Positions 34,665-43,600 of a stretch of DNA of 64,000 nucleotides are shown here, one piece after another; the first letter of the stretch is position 1; every line of letters begins with the position of its first letter. The notes beneath the pieces are model-generated. The model was not told where the DNA came from and searched no databases. It worked only from the letters and a program-made list of their open reading frames with translations. The DNA comes from Anaerobacillus isosaccharinicus. GTDB taxonomy: Bacteria > Bacillota > Bacilli > Bacillales > Anaerobacillaceae. Position numbers and translations under genes: made by a program. The stretch spans positions 2,284,164 to 2,348,163 of the forward strand of contig NZ_CP063356.1 of the NCBI RefSeq assembly GCF_001866075.3. The letters are read 5' to 3'.

Positions 34665-34925
34665 GTGAAGGGTGTAGTTGACCGTATTGTTGATGGGAAG
34701 TGGGCGGTGATCCTTGTTGGTGAGGATGAAGCAGAGTATAATGTTCCATTAGAAGAGCTGCCTGAGGAAATAAAAGAGGGTAATGTCGTCCAAGTGAAAA
34801 TAGTAAATGGCTCCGTTGCTGAAGTGCTGTTATTAGAGGGGCAGACTGCGGCTAAGCAATCAGAAATCAATGATAAAATGAGTTTATTGCAAGCTCGGAA
34901 AAGAAGTAATTTTAAGCGTGGATAG
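34665..34925 (+). CDS. DUF3006 protein
   Basis: An 86-residue protein from GTG 34665, 8 bases after TAGGAGG. The pattern VVDRIVDGKWAVILVGEDEA, YNVPLEELPEEIKEGNVV, then a basic tail defines DUF3006, a small beta-barrel-like family of unknown role that is often encoded next to metallo-beta-lactamase/ComEC-like proteins. No such gene is adjacent here. Confidence 0.88.
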   Translation: MKGVVDRIVDGKWAVILVGEDEAEYNVPLEELPEEIKEGNVVQVKIVNGSVAEVLLLEGQTAAKQSEINDKMSLLQARKRSNFKRG

Positions 34926-34941
34926 AGGATGATGATGTCGG

Positions 34942-35122
34942 ATCGGACATCAGATCCGTTATTTTCGAAAAAACAAGAAATTTTCAATGCTATCGGACAT
35001 GAGTTCCGTTATTTTCAAAAAATGGAGCCCAAAAGCCCAAGTAAACTAATAATAGCGGAACAGATGTCCGATAAATTCCCAAAATAGCAAAAATATCACA
35101 AATAGCGGAATTTATGTCCGTT
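34942..35122. repeat. four-unit interspersed repeat, copy 1
   Basis: Two units ATCGGACATNAGNTCCGTTATTT read forward (34942 and 34991), then two read in reverse, AATAGCGGAA...TGTCCG (35051 and 35101), about 50 bases apart. The same two-forward/two-reverse block occurs at 46441-46622. Confidence 0.8.
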
Positions 35123-35376
35123 AACTCGTAAAAGCGAACGTCAAAGCCTGCCCCCCTGCTAGTGACAACTACGTCCAATCGCCCTCCTGTCCAATTTTTA
35201 TTCTATAATCTGTTTGTCCATAACATAACCGTCAACTTTACCATTATTATGACCAGCAAACTGAACTGAAAGCCCACAATACAGTCTATAAAAAAACTAT
35301 TTATTTAGACAAATCAAACTACTCACTTTATAATGGTAATGTAACAAAGTATCTTTGAGAGGAATGTGATGTTTGA

Positions 35377-35847
35377 ATGCCTTCTGTAGAAAGCTTTGAA
35401 TTAGACCATAATCTAGTGAAAGCACCTTTTGTTCGTCATTGTGGGACCCACAATGTTGGAACAGATGGTGTTGTGAAGAAATTTGATATTCGATTTTGCC
35501 AACCGAATAAACAAGCAATGCAACCAGGAGCAATTCATACGCTAGAGCATTTACTAGCGATCAATATTCGTAGATTTACAGAGAAGTATAATCACTTTGA
35601 CGTGATTGACGTTTCACCAATGGGTTGTCAAACAGGTTTTTATTTAATCGTAAGTGGTGATCCCTCAGTTGATGAAATCATTGATGTGATGGAAGCGGCC
35701 CTAACTTACAGCCTTGATATTGAAGTAGTCCCAGCTGCAACTGAAAAAGAATGCGGTCAGGCAAAGCTTCATGATTTAGATGGAGCAAAGCGACTAATGA
35801 AGCATTGGCTCACTCACGATAAACAAACGTTACGAACTGTTTTTTAA
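35377..35847 (+). CDS. luxS: S-ribosylhomocysteine lyase LuxS
   Basis: A 156-residue enzyme, the full family length. It splits S-ribosylhomocysteine to homocysteine and 4,5-dihydroxy-2,3-pentanedione (precursor of autoinducer-2) in the activated methyl cycle. The metal ligands His54 and His58 (HTLEH) and Cys126 (ECGQ) are present, as are catalytic Cys84 ([10 protein letters not shown]) and Glu57. The N-terminus [10 protein letters not shown] is canonical. Single gene with a terminator at 35993-36024. Confidence 0.97.
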   Translation: MPSVESFELDHNLVKAPFVRHCGTHNVGTDGVVKKFDIRFCQPNKQAMQPGAIHTLEHLLAINIRRFTEKYNHFDVIDVSPMGCQTGFYLIVSGDPSVDEIIDVMEAALTYSLDIEVVPAATEKECGQAKLHDLDGAKRLMKHWLTHDKQTLRTVF

Positions 35848-35992
35848 AAGTTATTCAAACTTGTACGTTTTAACATGTGTTATTTGACTTTATAACGAAC
35901 ATCGATTTAATGTAATGATTATATCTGATTAGACAACTATAACGAACGGCACTGTTTGCGATTATAATTTTTTGATTGAACAAAAAACGACT

Positions 35993-36024
35993 AGGTTTCT
36001 GAGATAAATGTTACTCAGAAACCT
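35993..36024 (+). terminator. terminator downstream of luxS
   Basis: Perfect 11-bp arms AGGTTTCTGAG (35993-36003) and CTCAGAAACCT (36014-36024), then TTTATTTTTT. Confidence 0.85.
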
Positions 36025-36050
36025 TTTATTTTTTCGAAAAATCACTTAAA

Positions 36051-37681
36051 GAGTCTGTTCAAAAAGTATCTAATTTAGCAAACCATATTTCATAAATCAC
36101 GCAGCTGCACTTCCATTATTGGAAATGAAAGTAAGTTATTTCAAGCAAAAAAAATAATGTGTATACTTACTAAAAATCACATTTAAAAAAGAGCGGACTC
36201 CCCCCTTGGACATAAACAAATTTTAAAAAAATGTTTGATGAGACTTATATTAGCTGGCTATCGGTAAGGATAGCTGCTCCACCTGCATTTCCTGTAATTT
36301 CTGTAAAGTTTCAACATGATCTTTAGGCAAGACTGTCTCTCGAACATGCTTGATCATCCGTTGAATGAGCCTGAATAGATCTCTCATGATGAAAAAAGAT
36401 TGTACTCTCTCCGTTGTCTTCACTGGTACTTTTTTATGTCGCATAACGGAATCGAGTTGGTTTGATTCATGAGCGAAGGAAAGTTCCACTTGTTTACGGA
36501 ATTTTACCATCTTTTTCTGTAGCTCCGACCCTTGTGGAACAGGACCATAGAAGAAAGGACTTTCTTCAAAAGAGAAACCAAATTGCTTTTCACAAGTTGC
36601 TTCTAGGGGGCAGGAGAAACATTTCTCTTCATCTGCCTGAAACCAAGAAGTATTTGTTTCCTTATCGAACCCATCCCAAAGTAGTGGATGACCAGCTTCA
36701 CATTCGGGCTTCCCTTCTGTGGAACACGTCTCCGGGATAATCGTATTTTTCTTAAATTCCGTGACGACAGCTACATCGTGTTTGAGAAATGACTCTGCCT
36801 GATCTTCCTCACTGAAATAGCCTAAATCAGCTACGAGATAGTCTACTTTCAGATCACCGATTTGCTTAAGTTTTTCTACCAGCGGAAGAAGAACATCGAC
36901 ATCGTGAGTATCTGGAGGAAGAACAATAGACAAGAGAACAACAGGTCCCGAGGGGGAGGGGCAAACGATCGAATGTTTTCGATAGCCGATAAAAAATTTA
37001 TTCTGATTGGCCTTATTCCTTTGAACACCGACTTTGGCATCAGGATCTGAATACGTTTTCTCGCATTCACAAATCTCTTTGTTTTCACAAGAACACCGTT
37101 TCTTTTTATAGCCGTTCACATGAGCATAGACGGGTCTAGAATCAATTCCTGCTAGAGTTGGTTCTAAAAAATCATCCAGTTTTAGAGCTTGACCAATCAG
37201 ATTAAATAAGATTTTATAAAAGTGCTCAGGTGTCACGGTATTACGAAAATGAGTCAAGCTCGAATGAACAGGAACATCCTTTATGTTAGGAGTGCCGATG
37301 AAGTTACGCCATGCCTGATTCTTAGGATCCTTCAGCTGTCTACACAGCTCTCTAAAAGACGTGATCTCAGGACGTGTAAAGTACAAATAATGCATACGAA
37401 AATACGTTCTAGCATCAATAGGTGGTCGACCACCATCTTTATATAATGGTTTAATTTTTTCCAAGACAATGGAATCATCAACATGATCAATATAATCTAT
37501 CAATTCCACATCAAAACCGAGTGTGTTATAGTAGTGGTAGGGAAGCAGTTCTAGCTGCATATCCATGAAAATGCACCTCGTAAATTGGTATTTTTGGTTG
37601 TTTGGTACTCCCATTTTACCATTTATCGCTGAGGTGTATTTTTGTTTTTCATGAAAAATTTACCCCTTTTTGAACACGCTC
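36051..37681 (-). mobile_element. IS1182-like insertion sequence, complete
   Basis: 1631 bp. The inverted ends are GAGTCTGTTCAAAAAG (36051) and, on the other strand, GAGCGTGTTCAAAAAG (ending at 37681). It is flanked by direct repeats TTAAA at 36046-36050 and 37682-37686, a 5-bp target duplication. The single transposase gene is intact. Confidence 0.88.
36250..37563 (-). CDS. IS1182-family DDE transposase
   Basis: About 437 residues from ATG 37563 (GAGGTG 7 bases upstream; the frame is open 17 codons further). The N-terminal DUF772-type domain has GGRPPIDARTYFRMHYLYF and SFRELCRQL. The DDE core has LAGIDSRPVYAH (first Asp), DYLVADLGYFSEEDQ (second Asp) and a C-terminal Glu region. Cys-rich inserts (CSCENKEICEC and CFSCPLEATC) look like a zinc-binding segment common in IS1182-type proteins. 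No frameshift is seen, so it may be active. Confidence 0.88.
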   Translation of the reverse strand, partial: DMQLELLPYHYYNTLGFDVELIDYIDHVDDSIVLEKIKPLYKDGGRPPIDARTYFRMHYLYFTRPEITSFRELCRQLKDPKNQAWRNFIGTPNIKDVPVHSSLTHFRNTVTPEHFYKILFNLIGQALKLDDFLEPTLAGIDSRPVYAHVNGYKKKRCSCENKEICECEKTYSDPDAKVGVQRNKANQNKFFIGYRKHSIVCPSPSGPVVLLSIVLPPDTHDVDVLLPLVEKLKQIGDLKVDYLVADLGYFSEEDQAESFLKHDVAVVTEFKKNTIIPETCSTEGKPECEAGHPLLWDGFDKETNTSWFQADEEKCFSCPLEATCEKQFGFSFEESPFFYGPVPQGSELQKKMVKFRKQVELSFAHESNQLDSVMRHKKVPVKTTERVQSFFIMRDLFRLIQRMIKHVRETVLPKDHVETLQKLQEMQVEQLSLPIAS

Positions 37682-37686
37682 TTAAA

Positions 37687-38586
37687 GAAAAGTAAAATGA
37701 AAACTATTAAATTAAAGATAATTTTCACCACATGTTGTTTGCATAGGATAAATTTACGAAACATATACATGTTTAGGTCGGTTGAAAATCAAAATAACTA
37801 GCCAAAACAAAAAAAACATTATTTTAAAGAATTAGAAAAAATTATGTTAGTAAAGGATTATTCTTCAATCGGTGGTAAGTGAAGTCAGATGTGACGCATT
37901 TGTGAACAGGTGAAAATAGGTAATAATGTTATTAAAAAGTAAGATCAGCATTTGTCAAGCCGTAAAATTGTACAAAATATGGTTGTTGAAAAGCATTTAT
38001 TTTGGTATAAATAAACTAAGTAATCGCTTACAAAACTTACAATTTGAAATTTTCTTGTTCGGTTGTAGGTCCAAATTTTAATGCGAGTTTCGCTTACTAG
38101 GATGCTAGCGATTTCTTTCATAGGGTTGTTTATAATCTATCAAACCCTGAAAGGAAGACTACTGTTTTCCTTCCTGTTAGATTTGAAAAATATGATTACT
38201 CGCCTGGGAGGAGGTTAGCAACAAGAGAGATCTTTCAACCCTCTACATCTAACTTGGTCACAGAATACTAGAAACATAGTCTTAGAGCATCACTTTAAGA
38301 GTTTTTCTAGAGATCGTTGAGTAAAACATCGATCATCTTCATCATGGAAAAGTTAGTGAATTGTTGAACTTACTTCAATTTGCGAGCTTTTTGTATCTTC
38401 AAATGAGGTACAACTGTCACATTGGTTTTTAAACTCTCAAAGTGATTCAAAAATCTTTATTTAACAAAGTGAATTTTATCTCTTTAATAGCCACACCAAA
38501 GCATTTTGGCAGAAGCTTTAGTATGAAATTCATTTATAAACTTAGTAAGATTAAATAAGGTAAGTACACGTGAGGAGTGTGAGTCA
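37687..38586. other. long leader/intergenic region before fixA
   Basis: No gene is seen in 900 bases. It contains a consensus cre site (38019-38033) and small hairpins near 38120-38180 (AGGAAGACTACTGTTTTCCT). Confidence 0.5.
38019..38033 (-). promoter_or_regulatory. cre (CcpA) site upstream of fixABCX
   Basis: On the - strand TTGTAAGCGATTACT fits the CcpA consensus WTGNAANCGNWNNCW at every position. It lies about 550 bases before fixA. The promoter itself is not evident. Confidence 0.55.
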
Positions 38587-39411
38587 ATGCACATAGTCGT
38601 TTGTATTAAGCAGGTACCAGATACAAAGATTATTAAAGTTAACCCGAAAACGAATACGCTAGACCGTTCAAGTGCACCAGCAATTTTAAATCCTTATGAT
38701 GCCCATGCAGTTGAAGAAGCAGTTCGTTTAAGACAACAACATGGTGGGAAGATTACCGTCCTTTCAATGGGACCACCACAAGCTGTCAATGCGATTAGAA
38801 AATGTGTAGAAATTGGTGCTGATGAGGGTGTTCTTATTTCCGATAGAGCCTTTGCTGGAGCGGATACGCTAGCGACAAGCTATGCCTTAACGAAAGCAAT
38901 TGAGAAAATCGAGAAACAAGAGCCGATCTCGTTAATTTTATGTGGAAAGCACGCAATTGACGGAGACACTGGTCAAGTTGGCCCTGGTATCGCTCGTCGT
39001 TTGTCAATTCCACCGATAACAAATGTCATTAAGATCGAAAAAGTAGATGTAGCTGAAGGCAAGGTTGATATTCGCCGTAAAATTGAAAACGGTCATGAAA
39101 TTATTCAATCACAAACTCCTTGTTTACTAACAGTAGAAAAAGAGATTAACGAAGTTTCATATTCACCACTTCCAAATATGATTAAAGCTGCTAGATACCA
39201 ACCAACAGTTTGGGCAGTAGCTGACCTTGATGATGTTGATATGCAACAGCTTGGTATGAAGGGCTCACCAACTATTGTAGGTAAAATGTGGCCTCCTGCA
39301 AAAAGTGAAGGAGCAAAGCTTATTGAAGGCGATGCTAAATCTCAAGTGAGTCAGCTTGTTTCAATAGTTCTTGAGAAACGCGAGCTATTTGAACAGAAAG
39401 GCGGTAGGTAA
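38587..39411 (+). CDS. fixA: electron transfer flavoprotein beta subunit FixA
   Basis: A 274-residue ETF beta. It starts with HIVVCIKQVPDTK and holds LNPYDAHAVEEAVRL (the ETF beta signature region) and CGKHAIDGDTGQVGPGIARR, which binds the bifurcating flavin or AMP site. With FixB, FixC and FixX it forms the membrane complex that oxidises NADH with simultaneous reduction of quinone and of ferredoxin or flavodoxin. GAGGAGTGTG precedes the ATG. First gene of a tight four-gene operon. Confidence 0.95.
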   Translation: MHIVVCIKQVPDTKIIKVNPKTNTLDRSSAPAILNPYDAHAVEEAVRLRQQHGGKITVLSMGPPQAVNAIRKCVEIGADEGVLISDRAFAGADTLATSYALTKAIEKIEKQEPISLILCGKHAIDGDTGQVGPGIARRLSIPPITNVIKIEKVDVAEGKVDIRRKIENGHEIIQSQTPCLLTVEKEINEVSYSPLPNMIKAARYQPTVWAVADLDDVDMQQLGMKGSPTIVGKMWPPAKSEGAKLIEGDAKSQVSQLVSIVLEKRELFEQKGGR

Positions 39412-39412
39412 T

Positions 39413-40444
39413 ATGAATATTGAAGAATATAAAGGCGTCTGGGTTTTTATTGAGCAAATCGAAGGAAACGTAGTTGGAGTATCTTTAGAATTACTAGGAG
39501 CAGGTCGTGCACTAGCTGACAAGCTCGAAGTAGATTTATGTGGCGTCCTATTAGGAGAAAACGTAAAAGAAATTCCTGCTCAACTTTTTGAATATGGTGC
39601 AGATAAAGTCTACATGATTGATGACCCAGTTTTAAAAGATTATCGCTCAGAAACTTATATGACAGCGGTTGGTGATCTCGTTCGTAAATACAAGCCAGAA
39701 ATTTTCTTGTATGGTGCGACGGCTAACGGTAAGGATTTAGCAAGTGCTGTAGCTACAGAAGTTATGACAGGTCTTACTGCGGATACAACTATGCTTGATA
39801 TTGACTTAGAAAAGCGTTTATTCGAAGCAAGCCGTCCAGCCTTTGGTGGTAACATTATGGCAACGATCCTTTGTAAGAAGCATCGTCCACAAATGGCAAC
39901 TGTTCGTTCAAAAGTAATGAAGGCTCTAGAGCCACAACCAGGCCGAACAGGAGAAGTTATTGAAGAAACCATTTCAATTAAAGAAGATGATTTACGTACA
40001 AAGGTTTTAGAAATTGTTCGTGATATGAGCAAAAAAGTGAATTTAGCAGATGCAGAAATCATTGTTGCAGCTGGTAAAGGAGTTAAGGATGAAAAGGGCT
40101 TTAAGCTTGTTTGTGATTTTGCAGATGTCCTTAATGCTACAGTTGGAGCAAGCCGCGATGTCGTTGAAGCTGGACTAATCGGTCATGATCATCAAGTTGG
40201 TCAAACCGGAGAAACAGTTACACCGAAGCTTTATTTTGCCATTGGTATTTCTGGTGCTGTTCAGCACGTTGTTGGAATGAACAACTCGGAAACAATCATT
40301 GCCATTAACAACGATCCAGAAGCACAAATCTTTAACGCTTCCCACTATGGAATTGTCGGTGACTTATTTGAAATCGTTCCAATTCTAACTGAAGAATTTA
40401 GAGCAGCGTTAAAAGAAGTTGGAGGTGTTAAAGTACATGCCTGA
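39413..40444 (+). CDS. fixB: electron transfer flavoprotein alpha subunit FixB
   Basis: About 343 residues from ATG 39413, one base after the fixA stop. The N-terminal domain (GVWVFIEQIEGNVVGVSLEL) is followed by YGATANGKDLASAVA. The C-terminal FAD domain has SRDVVEAGLIGHDHQVGQTG, then PKLYFAIGISGAVQHVVGM and the final IVGDLFEIVPILTEEF, the ETF alpha FAD-binding signature. It pairs with FixA. No Fe-S extension is present at the N-terminus, unlike some anaerobe EtfA proteins. Confidence 0.95.
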   Translation: MNIEEYKGVWVFIEQIEGNVVGVSLELLGAGRALADKLEVDLCGVLLGENVKEIPAQLFEYGADKVYMIDDPVLKDYRSETYMTAVGDLVRKYKPEIFLYGATANGKDLASAVATEVMTGLTADTTMLDIDLEKRLFEASRPAFGGNIMATILCKKHRPQMATVRSKVMKALEPQPGRTGEVIEETISIKEDDLRTKVLEIVRDMSKKVNLADAEIIVAAGKGVKDEKGFKLVCDFADVLNATVGASRDVVEAGLIGHDHQVGQTGETVTPKLYFAIGISGAVQHVVGMNNSETIIAINNDPEAQIFNASHYGIVGDLFEIVPILTEEFRAALKEVGGVKVHA

Positions 40445-41732
40445 AAAATTTGATGTAATCGTCGTAGGAGCAGGTCCAGCAGGAGCAGCGTGTGCAAATG
40501 TATGTGCGAAAAACGGTTTAAAAGTATTATTAATTGAACGTGGTGAATACCCAGGATCGAAAAACGTAATGGGTGGTATCTTATACCGTAAACAAACGGA
40601 AGATATTGTTCCTGAATTTTGGAAAGAAGCTCCGATTGAAAGACCGGTTGTTGAGCAACGTTTCTGGATGTTAGAAAAAGAATCAATGGTCTCAATGGGA
40701 TACAAAGGCAAAGAATGGGCTCAAGAACCGTACAATAACTTTACTGTTCTTCGTGCACAATTTGACCAATGGTTTGCCAAAAAGGCTGTAGAGCAAGGTG
40801 CGTTATTAATTAACGAAACAGTCGTTTTAGAGTGTATCCAAGAAGATGGAAAAGTAGTTGGTGTTCGTACTGACCGTCCTGATGGAGACATTTATGCTGA
40901 TGTTGTTGTTTTAGCAGATGGTGTTAACTCATTACTTGCCAAATCTTTAGGCTTCCACAAAGAGTTTAAGCCAGATCAAGTGGCACTTTGTGCAATGGAA
41001 GTACTGAATATGCCAAAAGGTAAGATTAATGATCGTTTTGGTTTAGAAGGCAATGAAGGATGTTCTGTTGAGATCTTTGGAGATGCAACGCAAGGTCAAT
41101 TAGGAACTGCATTTTTATATACGAATAAAGAAAGTATAAACATTGGTGTTGGTACGACTTTATCAGGGATGATCCGTGCTAAAGTTAAGCCTTACGAATT
41201 ATTAGAATATGTAAAAAATCATCCGATGATTCGTCCATATATTCATGACGGCGAACCAGCTGAGTATTTAGCTCACTTAATACCTGAAGGTGGTTACTAT
41301 GCAATTCCAAAATTAACAGGTAACGGAGTACTTGTTATCGGAGACGCTGCACAATTAGTAAATGCTATTCACCGTGAAGGGTCTAATATGGCGATGGCTT
41401 CTGGTAAGATGGCTGCTGAAGCAATCATTCAAGCGAAGAACAAAAAAGATTTCTCAGAAGCTGGGTTAGATTCTTATCGCACGAGTATTTTTGATAGCTT
41501 CATCGGTAAAGATTTAAAGAAATATAAAGATCTTACTCATACGTTTGAGGCAAACCCTCAATATTTAAATGAGTATATTCCGTTAATGAACCGCGCGGCT
41601 AGCCAATTCTTTACAATTGATGGTACACCTAAACGTGAAAAGCAAGCGAAAATCATGCAATCCTTTACAGCAGGCCGAGGCAAGTTTGGTGTTGTTAAAG
41701 ATATGTATCAAGCTTGGAAGGTGATGAAATAA
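40437..41732 (+). CDS. fixC: FixC flavoprotein (ETF:quinone oxidoreductase type)
   Basis: About 431 residues from ATG 40437 (GGAGGTG upstream), overlapping fixB by 8 bases. Rossmann FAD motif VVGAGPAGAACANVC at residues 8-22, followed by VMGGILYRK, then GVLVIGDAAQLVNAIHREGSN (second FAD motif) in the GR2/geranylgeranyl-reductase-like fold. It transfers one electron branch to the quinone pool. Confidence 0.95.
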   Translation: MPEKFDVIVVGAGPAGAACANVCAKNGLKVLLIERGEYPGSKNVMGGILYRKQTEDIVPEFWKEAPIERPVVEQRFWMLEKESMVSMGYKGKEWAQEPYNNFTVLRAQFDQWFAKKAVEQGALLINETVVLECIQEDGKVVGVRTDRPDGDIYADVVVLADGVNSLLAKSLGFHKEFKPDQVALCAMEVLNMPKGKINDRFGLEGNEGCSVEIFGDATQGQLGTAFLYTNKESINIGVGTTLSGMIRAKVKPYELLEYVKNHPMIRPYIHDGEPAEYLAHLIPEGGYYAIPKLTGNGVLVIGDAAQLVNAIHREGSNMAMASGKMAAEAIIQAKNKKDFSEAGLDSYRTSIFDSFIGKDLKKYKDLTHTFEANPQYLNEYIPLMNRAASQFFTIDGTPKREKQAKIMQSFTAGRGKFGVVKDMYQAWKVMK

Positions 41733-42013
41733 TGGCTAAAACAATTGAAGAAAAACAGTATCTCGTCCGTTATAAAGCTGACAAAAAGTCACACTTAACT
41801 ATTTTAAACCATGATAAATGTGCAACAGAGTGCGAAGGACAAATTTGTACACTCTTTTGCCCAGGTGACGTTTACAAATGGGAAGGTGACAGAATGTTTG
41901 TAGGATACGAAGGCTGTCACGAGTGTGGAAGCTGTCGTATCGGATGTCCAAATGATAATATTAAATGGGAGTATCCAAAAGGCGGTCACGGCATTGTATT
42001 CCGCTTAGCCTAA
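41732..42013 (+). CDS. fixX: FixX ferredoxin-like protein
   Basis: A 93-residue Fe-S protein overlapping the fixC stop by one base. Cys residues occur in CATECEGQICTLFCPGDVY and CHECGSCRIGCPNDNIKW, with the spacing for a [4Fe-4S] cluster beside a degenerate second site, as in FixX/ETF-QO C-terminal domains. It accompanies FixC in passing electrons to quinone. Confidence 0.95.
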   Translation: MAKTIEEKQYLVRYKADKKSHLTILNHDKCATECEGQICTLFCPGDVYKWEGDRMFVGYEGCHECGSCRIGCPNDNIKWEYPKGGHGIVFRLA

Positions 42014-42043
42014 TGGATCACAATTGTTTGTAAACTTTTGCTT

Positions 42044-42077
42044 AAAACCTCAAGGAACTGCCATTCCTTGGGGTTTT
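42044..42077 (+). terminator. terminator of fixABCX
   Basis: Arms AAAACCTCAAGGAA (42044-42057) and TTCCTTGGGGTTTT (42064-42077), one mismatch, followed by TT. Confidence 0.88.
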
Positions 42078-42180
42078 TTATATACTTTTGCATGTTTTCT
42101 AACGAAGAAAAGCACAATCTCGTTTACACTATGATTATAGTGTAAATATAAAAAAAAGCCAAATAAAATGATTTATTTTT

Positions 42181-42741
42181 TTAGAATTTTATTTGATAGG
42201 AAGGACGAATGTCTGCCTTTAAAATACTTTTCATTTGTTCTAAAGCAACTTGATTGGTTTCTATTGAATTAGATGCCACGCAATCTGCTGGAATATAAAG
42301 CTTGTAGTTCAACATAAAAGCATCGTTTGCAGTAAATTGAACACACATGTTGCCTGCAATTCCTGTAATAATTAATGAGTTTACGTTAAGTTGCTCAAGT
42401 AATAAGTGAAGGGGAGTTGCATAAAACCCAGAGTAAGATGGTTTAAGTATATGATAATCGTCTTTATCCGGCTTTAATAATTCCACAATAGACTGGCCGA
42501 GTTGATCATTTCTAAGACAATAGGAAACAAGGTCACGAAAGTCAGCGTGCCAATTTTTAAAATTATCATTTACATAAATAACAGGAAGCTTGTGTTCCTT
42601 TGCATTCAATTTTAATTTCGCAATTTTTTCTGCTACTGGTATTGTTTGTTCACGAAGTTTATCCCCATCTTCAAATTGAAAGTGGTTAATTATATCGATA
42701 ATCAATAAAGCTTTCATTTCTCCGTTTTCTTGATTGACCAT
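42181..42741 (-). CDS. isochorismatase-family cysteine hydrolase
   Basis: About 186 residues from ATG 42741, chosen for AGGAGG 6 bases upstream, though the frame is open 33 codons further. Catalytic Asp is in LLIIDIINHF, Lys lies in the central segment, and the nucleophilic Cys is in ITGIAGNMCVQFTANDA. The cis-peptide region precedes NMCV. It is related to nicotinamidase/PncA and to YrdC-like hydrolases, and the exact amide or ester substrate is unknown. Single gene convergent to fixABCX. Confidence 0.88.
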   Translation of the reverse strand: MVNQENGEMKALLIIDIINHFQFEDGDKLREQTIPVAEKIAKLKLNAKEHKLPVIYVNDNFKNWHADFRDLVSYCLRNDQLGQSIVELLKPDKDDYHILKPSYSGFYATPLHLLLEQLNVNSLIITGIAGNMCVQFTANDAFMLNYKLYIPADCVASNSIETNQVALEQMKSILKADIRPSYQIKF

Positions 42742-43009
42742 AGATAACCTCCTCAAAAAGTATTGTTTACAAAAGTAATCAAGATATGAAATTAAACAAA
42801 CGTTTAATACTTTTAAAAATTTATTTAGGTGCTGCCACAAAGCTATTAACGAACTAAATTGATTTTAGAGCCAAAAGTCAATAGTTCAGAATTTATTAAA
42901 AATTGACTCCCGTTCAGATCGGTAATTATGGTATGATAATCTGCATAAAAATAATTTTGAATATTGTAAATGAGTGAATTTCCTAATTTCCACAAACGAG
43001 TTATCTCAA

Positions 43010-43051
43010 ACTAGATGTTGTTGCGAGTGGATTTACGCAGTGACATCTAGT
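43010..43051 (+). promoter_or_regulatory. inverted repeat in the alaR leader
   Basis: ACTAGATGT (43010-43018) and ACATCTAGT (43043-43051), extended inward by GCGA/TACGC pairing, about 55 bases before the alaR start. A candidate Lrp-type operator or leader hairpin. Confidence 0.45.
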
Positions 43052-43105
43052 ATCTTAGTGGCGATAATTCATAATACGTATTTTTTTTATTAAGGGGGAC
43101 TTCTT

Positions 43106-43600
43106 TTGGATGGTAAAGAGCTAGAAATATTACAATTAATTGAAGAGAATGCTAGGATTTCTGATGAAACTTTAGCAAAAATGGTGGATCTCACAATTGA
43201 AGAAACGAGAGATATTATTAAAGAATTAGAAGATCAAAAGGTTATCCTAGGATACTCAGCGGTCATCGACTGGACAAAAATTAATGAAACAGAAACTGTT
43301 ACGGCGATGATTGATGTCAAAGTAACGCCTAAACGCGGGGTTGGTTTTGATGATGTTGCAGAAAGGATTTATCGTTTCCCAGAAGTTAGGGCTCTCTATT
43401 TAATGTCTGGTGCGTATGACCTTTCTGTTGTTATTGAAGGGAAAACAATGCAGGAAGTCGCACGGTTTGTTTCTGAGAAGCTTTCAACACTAGATTCAGT
43501 TCTTTCTACAACAACACACTTCCAATTGAAGAAATACAAACATGATGGTGTTGTGTTCAGTGACGGTGAAGAAGATCATAGGATTGTGATTACCCCATGA
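43106..43600 (+). CDS. alaR: Lrp/AsnC-family regulator AlaR
   Basis: A 164-residue regulator from TTG 43106, with AAGGGGGA about 8 bases upstream; the nearby ATG is out of frame. The AsnC helix-turn-helix is LEILQLIEENARISDETLAKMVDLTIEETRDIIKELED. The RAM ligand-binding domain follows (DVAERIYRFPEVRALYLMSG, AYDLSVVIEG). It overlaps the aminotransferase gene by 4 bases, the order of B. subtilis alaR (yugG) and alaT (yugH), where AlaR activates alaT. Confidence 0.9.
   Translation: MDGKELEILQLIEENARISDETLAKMVDLTIEETRDIIKELEDQKVILGYSAVIDWTKINETETVTAMIDVKVTPKRGVGFDDVAERIYRFPEVRALYLMSGAYDLSVVIEGKTMQEVARFVSEKLSTLDSVLSTTTHFQLKKYKHDGVVFSDGEEDHRIVITP

Noticed and set aside
34942-35122. CRISPR array
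   Set aside because: Only four units in two orientations with irregular spacers of repeated character and no cas genes. It is an interspersed repeat.
37981-38586. Possible riboswitch or sigma-54 promoter before fixA
   Set aside because: TGGCAG-TTTAGT near 38505 lacks the GC/TGC elements of sigma-54 promoters, and the small hairpins do not match a riboswitch I know.
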